Of a stretch of DNA of 64,000 nucleotides, positions 11,921 to 24,959 are shown piece after piece. Each line of letters opens with the position of its first letter. The first letter of the stretch is position 1. Source of the stretch: Pratylenchus scribneri. Its lineage: Eukaryota > Nematoda > Chromadorea > Rhabditida > Pratylenchidae. The notes beneath the pieces were generated by a model that saw only the letters and a list, made by a program, of their open reading frames with translations, ran no database searches and was not told where the DNA came from. The position numbers and the translations under genes were made by a program. Location of the stretch: the NCBI GenBank assembly GCA_030063045.1, contig JAQSEB010000072.1, positions 1,219,501-1,283,500 of the forward strand. The letters are read 5' to 3'.

Positions 11921-14802
11921 TTAACATCTCAATGTCATCGGCGTATTTGCGCCATTTGCATTTTGTGTTCCGCATCGAACAAATTCACCAATTGTGCCCC
12001 AAGGGCAGTCACCTTGTACCAATCTGACACTGAACATTTGTCTTTGCACCGTACAATTATTGGAATTGAATGAGGCCAAAGTGTTGACAATTTGGGTGAT
12101 TTTGGCCGCCGGCGTCATTGACCTATTCGAAATGGTCGTTCGCAATGAATTCAAATAGCTATTCGAGCTGAGACGTTGGGCAGATGTCATATTTTGGTTA
12201 ACGAATGTTGTCACAGCCGTAAGTAATACAGTTTGATTGTTGGCATTTGGAGTGATCAATGGCAGACGTTGGGCACAATTTCCCGTAGTGGGGCATCCTT
12301 TTGGAAAAGAGGGAAATATATTTTAATTTATGGAATTTTAGGATCAAAATGTAATTCTTTTACCTCAAAAAAAGACTTGAAAATGTCAAAAATTTACCTC
12401 CACAAGTTGAATTCAGTGCAACCCGAAGGCGTTGGCCAAATGTGACATTCACTTTGGTGAATTCTTCCAACATTTTACATTGAATTCGAGGCAATGCGCC
12501 ACCCAAATTGCCGGCAATATTCTCTACTAGGCGTCCTCTGGCACCTTCATCCAATTGCTTAAATAATAAAATCATTAATAAATAAGATAAATAAGTCCAT
12601 TTTTAAAATAAGATTATTTATTGGAAATGTTTTAGGATCGAATTCATGAATGAATATTTTTATAAGCAAAATTTGTGACAAAAAAATTTATATTATTCTT
12701 AAATTTAATTTTAGCAATTTTTTGTACATTTTAATTAAATAATATTTTATAACATAATCACTTATTCTTATTAGCCTTCAATAAAAATCACTTATAGAAA
12801 TTATTGAAAAATGAAAAAAAAAATAAATAAAATTTCGGTTGATAGCCGATCAATAAAAACCAACCGTATTCCACATGATCGCCGGTTGATCATAATTATC
12901 ATCGCCGCCGGACTCGAATCGAGCCACGGTTGTATTCAAAATTGACCATGCCGAATCCGGTTCCCCGGTAATTTGGGGGCCATTGAATGTGTTTGGATGA
13001 TAGACCGGTGCACCGCCCTCATTTCCATCGAATCGCATAAATCCATTAATTTGGGTGTTGTTCACACGGAATGGACAATTTATGGGCAATTTCATGAAAT
13101 TCACACCCAATCGATGCAGCTGAGTGTCCGGATAGGCGAACAGACGGCCTTGGAGCATTTTGTCCGGCGATGCCTCAACGCCGGGCACCATCCGTGCCGG
13201 GGCGAATGCCGCCTGCTCACATTTCTCAAAATAGTTTTCCGGATTCCTATTCAAAGTGATGGTGCCGACGGAAATCAGTGGGAATTCATCTTCTGGCCAA
13301 GTTTTGGTCACATCGAACGGATTCCAACGATGGACGGCTGCTTGGGCGAAGGTCATCACCTAAAAATGCACCAAATATTTAATTGTCTTTTGGCACATTC
13401 AAAAACCTGAATTTTCAAATCCCATTTTGGGAAATCGCCATTCTCAATGGTATTGTACAAATCCTTTTGGGCATAGTCTGGGTCTTCAGCCTGGAGTTCA
13501 CGGGCCCGTTGTGCGGTCAAATTGTGCACACCTTGTTGCGTTTTCAAATGGAATTTGCAAAAAACGGAAGTGCCATTGGCATTCACCTTAAATAAAAATT
13601 AATTTCGAATTTTTAAGTGAATTAATTTAAATTATTAATAAGTAAATATTAAAAAGAAAAATGTATTGCTAACCAATTTGAATGTGTGCGACCCAAATCC
13701 ATCCATTTTCCTGTATCCATCCGGAGTGCCCAAATCCGAAAAAATTCGCATAATCATATTGATGGCTTCCGGTCGTTGTGACCAAAAGTCCCAGACCATA
13801 TTTGGGTCATGTAAATTCGTACGGGGATTCCTCTTTTGGGAATGAATGAAGCTGGGGAAGAGGATTGGGTCACGGATGAAGAAAATGGGCGCATTATTGC
13901 CGACCAAATCCCAATTGCCCTCCTCCGTATAATATTTCATGGCAAATCCTCGTGGATCGCGTGCAGTGTCGGCACTTCCCATTTCGCCGGCCACGGTGGA
14001 GAATCGCCAAAAGCATGGAGTTCGTTTGCCAATTTGGGAAAATAATTTTGCTTTTGTGAATCGGCTTATGTCATGGGTGATCACCAATTCGCCATGGGCA
14101 CATGAGCCTCTGGCATGTACCTGGGGAAAAGAAATTTATTGTAAATTAAAAAAAATTAATGTATGATTGATTAGTTTATGAGATGAACATAAGACATTGA
14201 ATTTTGCTCATTAATAAGTAAAATATTTTTCAAATAAATATTTATTTTAAATAAATATTAACCAAATCTATATAATAGCATGAAAATGAATTATTTTATG
14301 AAAAAATTAATGAATTTGATTGAAAATTGCAAAAAGCTCTGACCAAAAAATGTCAAAATATAACAAAATTAATAAAAAGTTTTCGGTTTTTTGTTCATAA
14401 CTTTGTGACCTATTTACTTATATATTTTGATTAATCATTTTGATAGCAAAATTCTTTACAAAAATATTAATAGTTTAATAAGCTTTTAAAGATTGTTAAA
14501 AAAATTAGCCATATTAGCTTCCTTATAATGCTTACCACACGTTCCGGAATGCGTTCCCTGTCGAAATGGGACATTTCATCCAAATAGACAACATCTTGAA
14601 GCAGAACTGGGCCCCTTGGACCAGCGGTCAAAACGGCGGTTTTTGTAGACACTGGTGCACCCCATGAGGTGGTCATCCTCTCCGGGTTGGGTTTGGATTG
14701 CAAAAATTCCACAAGTTGTTGGGCCGCACGATTTGATGAAGCATTTTGTCCAATTGAATAGGGAATGAGGAAGGAAAAGACAAAAATGGTGAATGCGGAC
14801 AT
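11921..14802 (-). CDS. Secreted catalase with novel C-terminal extension
   Basis: Six exons: 14802-14536, 14120-13674, 13586-13407, 13359-12865, 12557-12398, 12297-11921; about 641 residues. Heme catalases convert hydrogen peroxide to water and oxygen. The core is very well conserved: catalytic His in 'VVHARG' (about 91, split across exons 1 and 2), Asn in '[14 protein letters not shown]' (about 164-165), proximal heme Tyr in '[15 protein letters not shown]' (about 374), plus '[13 protein letters not shown]'. Residues 1-18 form a hydrophobic signal peptide and there is no peroxisomal C-terminal tripeptide, so export is likely, unlike typical cytosolic/peroxisomal catalases. After the catalase core (end near 516) a Cys-containing tail of about 125 residues follows (CPTTGNC, SNNC, GDC, RCGTQ, final C), unrelated to anything I recognise. 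A secreted peroxide scavenger would fit defence against a host oxidative burst; that is inference. Confidence 0.93.
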
Positions 14803-16463
14803 TTTAATGCTTAATTTTATGAAATGAATGAATTTTGGTGAAAAATGCTCAATATTTTATATTGAAACCATACAAATCACATTATTCAAAAAAGTTTACT
14901 AAAAAGGGCCCATAAAATGTTTAAACAGTTGCCTAATCTCCCTATGGCCAAATTTGAACCAAAATCATAAAATATAAATTTATTTAAATTTTATTAATCC
15001 AATAAAATTCTTTAATTTGCTCATCTGTCATTTGGAGGATGAATGTCTGTGAAATAATTCGGAAATTAAAATTGCCCTCTATTTCCCTTTTAAAATATGC
15101 AAATATTCCCACCTAAATGATCCAAACACAAAGTGGGAAAAAATTGAAATTTTTTTTTGCTATTCTACGAGATCTTACAAACTATACGAAAAGAATCATA
15201 GGATTAAAATTTTTATATTAACTGAAAAAAATGAACCAATTTGCGTCAGGGAACTATTCATAAATTGCAATCAAAAAAAAATTAATTATTTTGTTATATT
15301 GGCAAATTCTAATGTTGAATTTTTATATTCCTGTTTCCTAATTTTATCGAAAATAAAATAAATATATCAGAGAATGAATTGAATTATTTATGTAATTTAA
15401 TTAAAATATTGGAAATAAGAGAAAAGTTTTTTTTAAATAATAGAAATAAAATGTATGGATTTTATTTTATTTGTATGAACTTTTAGCTATTTATTGATGA
15501 GCCTTTTAAATTGGTAAAAATTGTTTACAATTTCAAATGAACTTTTTAGTAATCAAACGGAAATTATGACACTCTTATTAGATGACACAAATATTTGTCT
15601 GGAATTATTTAAATTTAAATGAAAACAAATATCCTCACAGATTCGGATCAGACATTGATAGAAGGAAAAAAGAATTTTAAATAAAATATTAATATTATTT
15701 TATTTTATTTATTAAATCATGATTCTCAGAATTTTTAATGATTTTTTTTCTCAATCGAAAAGCCCAACTTTGCCCTTTAAAAAATTGCTGTCTATTTCAA
15801 CGAATCTTCAGTACAGACAATGTTATCACGTTCAAATTATTTGACTTTTGACAACATCCAATAATTAATTTATCCATCATTTTTTTGATTAAATTTCATT
15901 GCACCTGCCTACTTTTCTACACCTAAATTGTTGGGTGAATGAAATCTCCTAAAATTTTTAAATAACTTCCTAATTGGCAGGTTAAAATTCTTATTATTGT
16001 GAGAAGACAAAGTTTTTATATTAATAAAATTGTGGGGTACGCACTTTCTTGATGAGAATGCAATTATTAATTTTTTTCATTTAAAAAAAAATTTGTTCAT
16101 TTAAAAATTTTTAGTATCTTTTTATTGCAATTTTTGAAGAATTAGAGTAGTTTGCAATTTTATAGACCGTAGATTTTAAAATAAATTCGGAAATATAGCA
16201 CTTGAAAATCATATATATCCTCTAAAATTCATTTTTACAAAATAAATTTTACTCGAAAAATTCAATTTTATTAAAGTTGTAAAGACTTAACTTTTTTAAA
16301 GTTTTAAAAATTTAAGAAGGTCAATTATAGAGGAAATTTGGGTTTTCCAATGGCATATATCTTACCAAAAATTATAAAAGAATGGCCCATGTACTTGAAT
16401 TAGACTACTGTTTATTTCTTAAATATTTTCCCAAATTATTATTTAATTAATAGAAATAATAAA
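14803..16463. other. Intergenic region, catalase promoter side
   Basis: AT-rich 1.66 kb between divergently transcribed catalase (-) and chemoreceptor 1 (+). No exon, RNA gene or clear repeat identified; promoters of both genes must lie here. Confidence 0.5.
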
Positions 16464-18147
16464 ATGAGCTCATTTGTGGCTAATTCGTTGCCCAAGCTGA
16501 TGATGATCGTTAATTGGCCAATTCCCCTGATTGGAACATTCTTCAATGGATTCATATTTTATGTCACATTGAAAGATAGGTAAACAATTTAAAATTAGTA
16601 GTAAAATTTATTCAACCTATTCGAGATAATGTCTAAAAAATTATTCTTTACTATTAAAATAAATAATAAAAATCACTTTAATTTAATCGATTAAATTAGA
16701 TCTCTTCATGGCACTTGTAATTTTTTAATTGGTCTCAATTCTCTATTCGATGCATTTGTTCAATTCTCATGGGTCACAATTTTTACTTTTATCCAAATGG
16801 TTCAAGAAAAATGGACACTTTTAAAGTGTTTATTTGTGAGTTGGCCAAGTATGTCCGGTTTTGTTTGTTCCAGCCTATGCATTTTGTTGATTGGCTCTGA
16901 TCGATTGATTTGTGTTGTTTGGCCAATTTGGTTAGCAGTCATAAAAATTTTATTTAATTAACACAAATAAGTTAGAATAGATGTTGAAAAAAAAATAAAA
17001 TATTATTTATCAATAAAATCATTGAGATAAATTTTGCCTCCTAATTTTTGTTGTCATCTTTAACTAATTTTCTTCAATATATTTACCTATAAAATTTTTA
17101 AGAAAATATAGCCTAGATACAATTTAAATAAAAATGAAAAATCGAAATTTGACAAATTTTATGACCCCAAAAATGTTGATTTTTATTATTATTATGTTTT
17201 AGAAAAATAAATTTTCGTATAAATAAAAATTGATTTAGCTAGAAAAATTTAATATTTTAAAAAGCATATTTTAAAATCCTTTAAAAAGCAATTAATAAAA
17301 AAAAATAGCTTAAAAAATAAATCCATTAATAAAATTATAAAAATTATTAAATCAAAAAAATTGGCAAAATTTTAAAATTAAAGAATCAATTTAAAAATTT
17401 TTTTATATTAGGTATCGTTCGAAGAAATCCAGAAAACTTTATATTCTTATGCTTATAATTATTGCTCTGCTTTATTATGCTTGGATTATGCAATTCCCAA
17501 TTCGCACCATCCTAATATTGGGCCCAAATTCGTGAGAGCCCCAATTCATAAAAATATTCAATTAATAACTACTATAATTTCACTTTTATACATTTTTATT
17601 GGAAAATGAATTTGTATTCTTTTATTTCCAAAAAAATCATAAAAATAAAGAAAAGATTATAAAGGCTCAGTCAGTGATATTTCATATACACAAAAATGTT
17701 ATCCAATCGATAGATCTCATTTTGTCGCATCGATTAATTATTTGATATAATTTAGTTGTTCTTATATTAGTTTTAATTAAAACTAAATAATTTTGAACCA
17801 AAAGCCCAAAATTGGTTAAAACAGTATTTGTTAATTTTTGTCCAAAATATGACAAATTATCTATCATTCTATATATTTTATTTTGGCAATCAACTCCAAT
17901 ATCTTCAGTGGTTTATTTTATAATTATTTTAGTATTGTTTATATTTTTTCCAACTACAATTACAATACTTACTTTTGTAAATTAATTTTTTTATTAATCT
18001 CATTTTATAGAATGGTTTTATGCAAACCTCCTTCAATTTTAACTGGAATTTACAATGATCTATTCCATTCCACATTATTGGTGGTGAATTTGTCGACCAT
18101 TGGCATTTATATTCTTCTTTGGATTTTGTTGAAATACCATGGAAAAT
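16464..18147 (+). pseudogene. SRSX-like 7TM chemoreceptor 1, TM6-7 exons not found
   Basis: Exons 16464-16579, 16700-16930, 17412-17531 and 18011-18147 join in frame (phases 2, 2, 2) and all end where the exons of the downstream paralogue end. Start: ATG at 16464, MSSFVANSLPKLM, then a first hydrophobic helix (PIPLIGTFFNGFIFYV). 'SLHGTCNFLIGLNSLFDAF' is TM2, 'CSSLCILLIGSDRLICVVWP' is TM3 with the D-R motif of rhodopsin-like receptors, 'YILMLIIIALLYYAWIM' TM4, and 'LLVVNLSTIGIYILLWILL' TM5. The last exon has a usable phase-1 donor, but no sequence for TM6, TM7 or the tail is visible up to the next gene at 19.8 kb. Either the 3' exons were lost, or they lie in sequence I failed to recognise. 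Nematode SRSX-type receptors act as chemosensory GPCRs. Confidence 0.7.
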
Positions 18148-19787
18148 GTAAATATTAGAATATTTATTAAATTTTATATATGAATGGCTTTCCATCAAAA
18201 ATTTATAAATAGTATTTTCCTCAAATATCAAAAGAAGATATCTATGTGCATTTAAGTAAATATTTGAAAATTATGAATTTTCTCTGTCAATATTTTCCAT
18301 AGCCTTTACCAAAAAACTTAAAAACAGTACTTTATCAAATCATCGACTGTCCACCAAATTGTCCAAAATGCCCAAATAATCTATCTACTTATAAGAAATA
18401 TATCTACTTTTTAATTGAGGTATCCATCGTGAGGAAACAAATCGTATTTTCAAATCAATTTTGAAATTTTGCCCTTTTAACGGATTGCTGTTTATTTCAA
18501 TTCTACGAATCAGCAGAGACTATATTTTAATTTCACCCTAATCAAAAATTTTTGTCAACATCAAAAAATATAATTATATATTTGAATGAATTTCTTTGCA
18601 ATTGCATCCTCTTAATTTTTACGACCAAATTGATGAGTATGAAATTTGATATTTTTTAAACTAATTAAGTAAAATAAATTGGCAATTTAAAATTCTTGTC
18701 ATTACCAAATATCGTGATGTTCAGTTTGCACATTTTTTTTTAAATTTTGGCAAATTCAATTACTCTTTATAAGAATTAACATTACAATTAGTTATTCATT
18801 TAAAAAAATGTAATTTTTTTTGTTATTATTTGCAAAGAAACACAAATAAGATTAAGAAATATGTCCCTTTGAAATAATAATGTTTCGATTCATCAAAATC
18901 AACCATACATTTTACTAAATCACTCGTAACTTAAAATTCTCACGAATGACCAAATCATATTCCCAAATTATGGGCTTTTCCTCGCACATTATAATGGGCA
19001 TATGACAATGGCATATAAAGTATCTGTTGAGTGGAGGCGAGCTCCATGGACTCAACGAGGCCCAAAGTCTTTTAATGCATTTAATTCGCCAGCTTTATGC
19101 GGATATTATCTTTTTTTATCCCATATTCGACTCCCTGTTCTCTTCATATAAAAATACTAATTTCGCACCCTCCAATACTTAGCATATGCGTAAATAAAAT
19201 ATACAATTACATATTATATAAATTTGGGCTTAAAAAATACAATCATATTCTGCTTTAATTCATGAATAGTTAGTATCAAGTCATACAGCATTTATACTAC
19301 AATATTTGAAAAAATCAATTTTATCTTTCACAATATTGCGTCATTAATTGAGAAATGTCAATCTGCTGTTTATATTCACATGGTTCAATCTCTTTAAATT
19401 AATTTAATATTCTTAAAATTAATTCATTCCTTTTGGCCATCTAAAATATGTATGAATTGAACATTCACTTCACAGCTGCTTTATTAATTTAATCAGAAAA
19501 TTCCACGAATAATGTCAAAATAGAAAGGACATATATGCAGGTGGTCGACAAGGAATTCAATTAATTTATTAAAGTAATATAACAAACACCAAGAAATATC
19601 ATAATTCTGGCAAATCGAGTAAAATCCATTTTGAAAAATGAAATAAAAAAAAAAATGTTTAATAGTGAGAAATATTGCTTTATAAATTAAAAATCCTCAA
19701 TGATAAAATTGGGGAAACCAAAAAAAAACAAGTCAAAATAATTTATACCAATTTCAGTAGGAAATAAGCAGTATTAAAAGCCTCGAA
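18148..19787. other. Region where chemoreceptor 1's 3' exons would be expected
   Basis: AT-rich, no long open frame and no hydrophobic exon with an N-A-P-x-L-Y type TM7 motif. Nothing else identified. Confidence 0.45.
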
Positions 19788-22700
19788 ATGTCCTATAATA
19801 CATCCACTGACTTGGTAATGAATTTTTTAAAAAGCAATTTAAATTAATTCACACAACCCCTAAAGTGATATCAATATTTTAAAAGTGATGATGGACCCCA
19901 AGCGGTGATTCTCATCGCCTTTTATGGCGGTCGTGCGCTGTTTGCCACGCTTGGTGTGCTTTTCAATGCGAGCATTGTGTATGTGACCGTCAAGAGCAAG
20001 TAAGATGATTCTTTAATGATGCGAGTAAAATAGAGATGTCACATGAAAATAGTTTTTAAGCGATTTAAACACAAATTTACAATTACGACTCAATTCGGTG
20101 GATTAGAAATACATGGATTCGCCTCTTTGAGAGCGTAAACCAAGGATAAGCAATTAATGGATTTAATTAACCAAGGATAAAGACGAACATACAGATTTCA
20201 CTTTGTACTTTTCCATGGATAATAGCTCATGAATAAGCCGTTTATATAAATTGGTTAAAGGAGTTGGCAAAGGGCCCAGGCCAAAATTGAAATTGGCCAG
20301 GCTTAGGCCCTAAAGCCCGGTAGGAAACACGACCCCATAAAAATTACTTTTTCAATAGAAATTTTGAATATTTTATGAAATTTAAAATTTAATTTTTTTT
20401 TACCATTTTTGCAAAATTTCATTTCAAATTTTTCTTTTTAAAATTTCTTTGAAGAATTAACAATTTTTACAAAAAATTTAGATGAAAAAATTTTTCCTTA
20501 AAAAATTTTTATTACCCGAGCTTTCGGGCCCGCCCAGGCCAGATCGGGTCGGGTTTGGGTATGGGCCGGGCCCGGATTTCTTGGGCTAGTGCCTACTCAT
20601 GACTGGTTATCCATGAGATGAGCATAAGGCCCCGGTCCTCCCCGACAATTATTTTCATTAATTATACCTTGATTTTTTTTTATTTTTTTTTCTTACAAAA
20701 TTTGGTATTTAACATTTCATTAAAAAAATTCCAAAGCCTAGAAATTCTAATGGAAATTTACAAAAAAAATAATTCTAGACATGTTTCTTAACTTTTGCAA
20801 GAGCTGGAAACAAGCTTACGAATAAATTTAATCAATCAACTAAATATTATAGAAAAAAAATAAATTTATTACAAAATGCCTAAAACCAATAAAGGTCCCT
20901 ACATGGAGTATGCAATATCATGATCGCGATGGACAGTGCATTCTCAATGATTCTTGACGCAAGCTTCTACAACAGTTTTGTTGTCCAACTTTCTGGACTG
21001 CGTTTCGTGCGCTACGATCAATGCTTTTGGTTTTTGCTCCCATTCGGTATGTTCGGCGAAATGGCCCAGTTGACCATGGTCTTCACTGGGATTGACCGAC
21101 TGCTCGCTGTGCTCTTCCCTTTTTGGTGTGTTTAGGAGGATACGTACATACTAAATCTAAATATTTTCCTTTCGGAAAGCATTTTTTGGTCTCTTTTCTC
21201 TTTAATCAAGCACTGGAGTCCATTTAGCGATAGATCCGGGACGCCACAATGACGGGCCAACTGAGCGATGGCGATTATATCTCATTTTAAGGGCTTAACC
21301 GATATGGATGATTTTGGTATCAAATAATAAAGAGCGCACTTCTGGCTATCGAATGATATAAAATTTATTTGAATTGATTCAGAATTAGCTGAGTATACTT
21401 AAAAAACCTTTAAATAAGAATACTATTCTAAATTTGCAAATTTTATACGGTTTTCTGAATACAATTCCACCAAATCATAAATTTTATATTAACCGATAGC
21501 CAGAAGTGTGCTCTTTAAAATTATATTAAATTCATTAATATCGGTTTATTTAAACCCTTAATTAGCTACAAGCGTCGTCGCCCAGTTTGCCCATCGCCCA
21601 GTTGGACATGCCCCATAGAATCGAGTAGAAAAGATAATAGGCGCGAATTCTCCCTCCAACAGCCTGAGCCTCCACTTACAAAGGAGTGTCTGCCCGAAAC
21701 TTTCACGAAAGTGATAAAAAATCCAAACTCATCAATGATTGTACAAGAAGAAGCGAGATGAAAAAAATTTTGCGAAAAAAGCATGTATACGGCCTTAGAG
21801 AAAAATCTTAATATGTTTAGTACAAAATTAAAATTTAAAAAAGTTTTAATTTAAAATTAGGTACTATTCCGTTTTTCGACACCTCCACCAAAAAGTAAAG
21901 GGTCCCCCCTATGGGTCTAGGAAAGAATTTTCATCATTTTTGATGGGGATGTCGCGAAACCGAAAAGTACACAAAATTATTTGGTATATTGATTTATAAT
22001 TATATAAAAAATACAATGATAATATGAATTATGAAATTTTAGATGATTTTTTAAAATTTATTAAAAACTTTTTAATGCAAATGTTAAAATGCTCGAAATG
22101 GACTAGAAAATAATTAAGTTTTTTAATATATCTCAAGTTGTTGATGCTTTAATTTTAAAAAAATTTGAAAATTATTGATTACTTTTATTATATACCTATA
22201 TGTATTGTTTAACGGAACATCCAATCCATTAGGTATAACAAGCGCAGCAAAAAATTCCACTTTCTGATTCTCAGCACTGTGCTAACGCTGTTTGCTACCT
22301 ATAACATCATCATCAACTACTTCGACTTTAATCAGAGTCTTGATGTGTCAGTAAAAGCTGTGAAAATATTTTTCCTTAACTATTTTAGGATGGTGGCATG
22401 CGCAACGAACGAGATGGGCCAAACAGCCTTGTTCGGGTCCATCATGCATGTGAATGGGCTCACTCTCAGTGGAAGCTTAATGATAATATACAGCACTCTG
22501 TGGTTCATTGTGTTTCAGCTGAAAACGACCAATATTAGTTGGTGAATTTAAATTAAACTTATTCTTATAAAATTATAATTTAAAAGATTTTCAATATTTC
22601 AAGTGATATCTAATTTTAAATTTTGTCTTTAACTAAATTTAAATTTAATATTTTATTGCATAGTAGGAAAAAATTAACAATAATAGAATGGGAACTATTT

Positions 22701-24940
22701 AAAATTTCGAAAAAAACATAGAAAATTGTGAAAAAGAGTATTGCAAATTGCGAAAATAACGGTTTAGTGGTTTGCCCAAAATTCACAATCCATATGTTGC
22801 GGCCAATACTGATTACCGGCCAAAACTGATTTTGGCCGGCCAAAACTGATTTTGGCCGATTTTCGGCCAAAACTGATTATGGCTAGCCAAAACTGATTTT
22901 GGCTAGCCAAAACTGATTTTGGCTAGCCAAAAGTGATTGAAGATGGAAATAGAGGGATTAAGCTGGATATGGGGGGATTAAACCGGATTAAGCCCCGAAA
23001 TGGAATGGAAATAGTCCGGAAGGCCACAGGAAGGTCGGAGAAAGGTGTCGAAGGCCTTAATAGTGCACGGGATTAAGCCGGATATAGAGGGATTAAGGTG
23101 GATATAAGGGGATTAAGCTGGATCAAGCCCTGAAATCTATGGGAAATGGCCCGGAAGGAAGGCCACTGGAACGTCGGGGAAGTGTAACAGAGGCCTGTAG
23201 ACGGCGCGGGATTAAGCCCCGGATATATGAGGATATACGTGGATTAAGGGGGATTAAGCTTAGCTAGGGGCTAGGGATTAGGGTTATGTTTAGGGGCGGC
23301 ATGGGATCTAGTGGTTTAGGAGTTCGGAGCACGCGGGATATAGCAGGATATAGGGAGATTAACGTGGATAATGGGGATTAAGCCGGATTAAACCTATTTA
23401 GGGGATAGAGTTAGGGCCAGGATGACCAATCAAGAGCCGTCAGCGGCTCGGTAGAGGAATTTGAGCCTAATACTACATCTATTCCGGGGCTTAATCCGGC
23501 TTAATTCACCCTTATCCACCTTAATCCCCCAATATCCGGTTATATCCCGCGCACTCTCAGGCACTACCCGACCTTCCAATGGCCCTTTGGACCATTTCCC
23601 TTCAATTTCTGGGCTTAATCCGGCTTATCCCCCCATATCCACCTTAATCCTCCTATATCCAGCTATATCCCGCGCACTATCAGACACTTCCCCTACACCC
23701 CACTGGCCCTGCGGGCCATTTCCCTTCAATTTCTGGGCTTAATCCGGCTTATCCCCCCATATCCACCTTAATCCCTCTATTTCCATCTTCAATCAGTTTT
23801 GGCCGGCTATAATCAGTTTTGGCCGGCCATGATCAGTTTTGGCCGGCCATAATCAGTTTTGGCTAGCCACAATCACTTTTGGCTAGCCAAAATCAGTTTT
23901 GGCTAGCCAAAATCAGTTTTGGCTAGCCATAATCAGTATTGGCCGAAAATCGGCCAAAATCAGTTTTGGCCGGCCAAAATCAGTTTTGGCCGGTAATCAG
24001 TATTGGCCGCAACACATATACCATTGGATAGAGCTCGTTCAGACGCGTCGAATGGTATATAATTTGTCTTGGTTTAATTGGTTTTGAAAAACGGTTTAAG
24101 TGGTTTAAAAACTTTAATTTTTGGTCAAACTAATACAAAATATAGACCAATCGACACGGAAGAGATCTATTGATTGGGTATAAGATTTGGGGGTCTAAGA
24201 CAAACTGTTTATATTCTTTTCGCAATTTTCAATGTTTTTTTTCGCAAAATTAAATACCATCCATAATAGAATCAGAAAAATCGTTTTTAGATTTATTATA
24301 AAAATAAAGTCATTGATTTTTTTTTATTAATTTCAAAAATATTTAATTTTTAAAACAATACTTTGAACAATATTATTCTTAAAGAATGATGGACATTTTA
24401 TTCTTTCTTTTATTATAATATAATCTCGATCTCGAATGCCCAAATTTAAATTCCATTAGAGTAAATCTTTGGATGTTACTCTTTGATATTTTCTTTTGGT
24501 CTTTTTAGATGTGAATGAGAACAACCGAAAGGTGATTAAGTCCCTCATTTTCATCATCTTCCTCAACATGTTCGGCGTATTCTGTCGGATTAGTGTGAAC
24601 ATGCTTTTCAAACTTTTCTCGCCCAACGTTTTCATTAAGCGAGGCTTTTCCAATGTCGCATCGCTACTCGTCATCATAGTTTACAGTGCCAATGCCCCGG
24701 TTCTGTACACGATCAGGTGAACTAGTTATGTATTTGGAAGAAAAACAAAAATATTTATTCAGTAATGAGTACCGTGATAATTTCAATCGCCATTACAAGT
24801 GGCTCACGAAAGTGATCAGTATCGGCCCAAATCAAGTTCAAATCCAGAACATCGTGACGAATAACACAACAGGACCAATGCCGATGGTACAAATCGTTTC
24901 GATTCCAAATCGTCGCGGTTCCTATATTTTCTCTTCTTGA
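19788..24940 (+). CDS. SRSX-like 7TM chemoreceptor 2
   Basis: Exons: possible start 19788-19814 (MSYNTSTDL, N-glycosylation site; junction to next exon unresolved), about 19896-19999, 20895-21125, 22233 to about 22537, 24509-24716, 24763-24940. TM1 'FATLGVLFNASIVYV'; TM2 'SLHGVCNIMIAMDSAFSMIL'; TM3 'MVFTGIDRLLAVLFP' with D-R; TM4 'FLILSTVLTLFATYNIII'; TM5 'LMIIYSTLWFIVFQL'; TM6 'SLIFIIFLNMFGVF'; TM7 'VIIVYSANAPVLYT' followed by S-N-E-Y-R, the usual end of TM7; cytoplasmic tail of about 58 residues. Between 22347 and 22388 there may be a 42-nt intron (frame is open either way). Introns 21126-22232 and 22538-24508 carry large inverted repeats. GC content of the exons is clearly higher than that of surrounding DNA. 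Likely a G-protein-coupled chemosensory receptor; ligand unknown. Confidence 0.8.
20270..20600. repeat. GC-rich island in chemoreceptor 2 intron
   Basis: Two GC-rich patches (gggcccaggcc at about 20275 and gggcccgcccaggccagatc at about 20527) enclose AT-rich sequence inside intron 20000-20894. The patches are partly complementary, so this may be a decayed foldback element. No ends determined. Confidence 0.35.
21246..21612. mobile_element. Foldback element in chemoreceptor 2 intron
   Basis: Arms: 'agggcttaaccgatat' and 'gcgcacttctggctatcg' on the left match the complement of 'cgatagccagaagtgtgctc' and 'atatcggtttatttaaaccc' on the right. The outer part also pairs (ccaactgagcgatggcg with cgcccagttggacatgcccc). 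Ends not fixed. Confidence 0.55.
21858..21974. mobile_element. Short GGTACT-ended MITE
   Basis: Left end ggtactattccgtttttcga, right end ggatgtcgcgaaaccgaaaagtac. Same family as the element at 32559 (ends ggtacttttccg). The core has the family's 'aaagggtcccccctatggg'. Flanks 'aaaatta' on both sides suggest a decayed target duplication. Confidence 0.55.
22707..24250. mobile_element. Nested palindromic elements, about 1.5 kb, in chemoreceptor 2 intron
   Basis: Outer element: left end about 22707-22796 (cgaaaaaaacatagaaaatt...) is complementary to the right end at about 24180-24250 (caattttcaatgttttt...). Inside it sits a second palindrome, 22797-24012, which begins gttgcggccaatactgatta and ends taatcagtattggccgcaac. 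Its arms are tandem copies of an 18-19 base unit (aatcagttttggccggcc, or with ggctagcc), followed inward by many 'ggattaagccggatat' copies on one arm and their complements on the other. A 'catat' string flanks the inner element on both sides. No transposase frame is present. The outer element's right half carries the internal motif gacgcgtcgaatggtata shared by other foldbacks here. Confidence 0.75.
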
Positions 24941-24959
24941 TTGATGTATGCACACCAAA

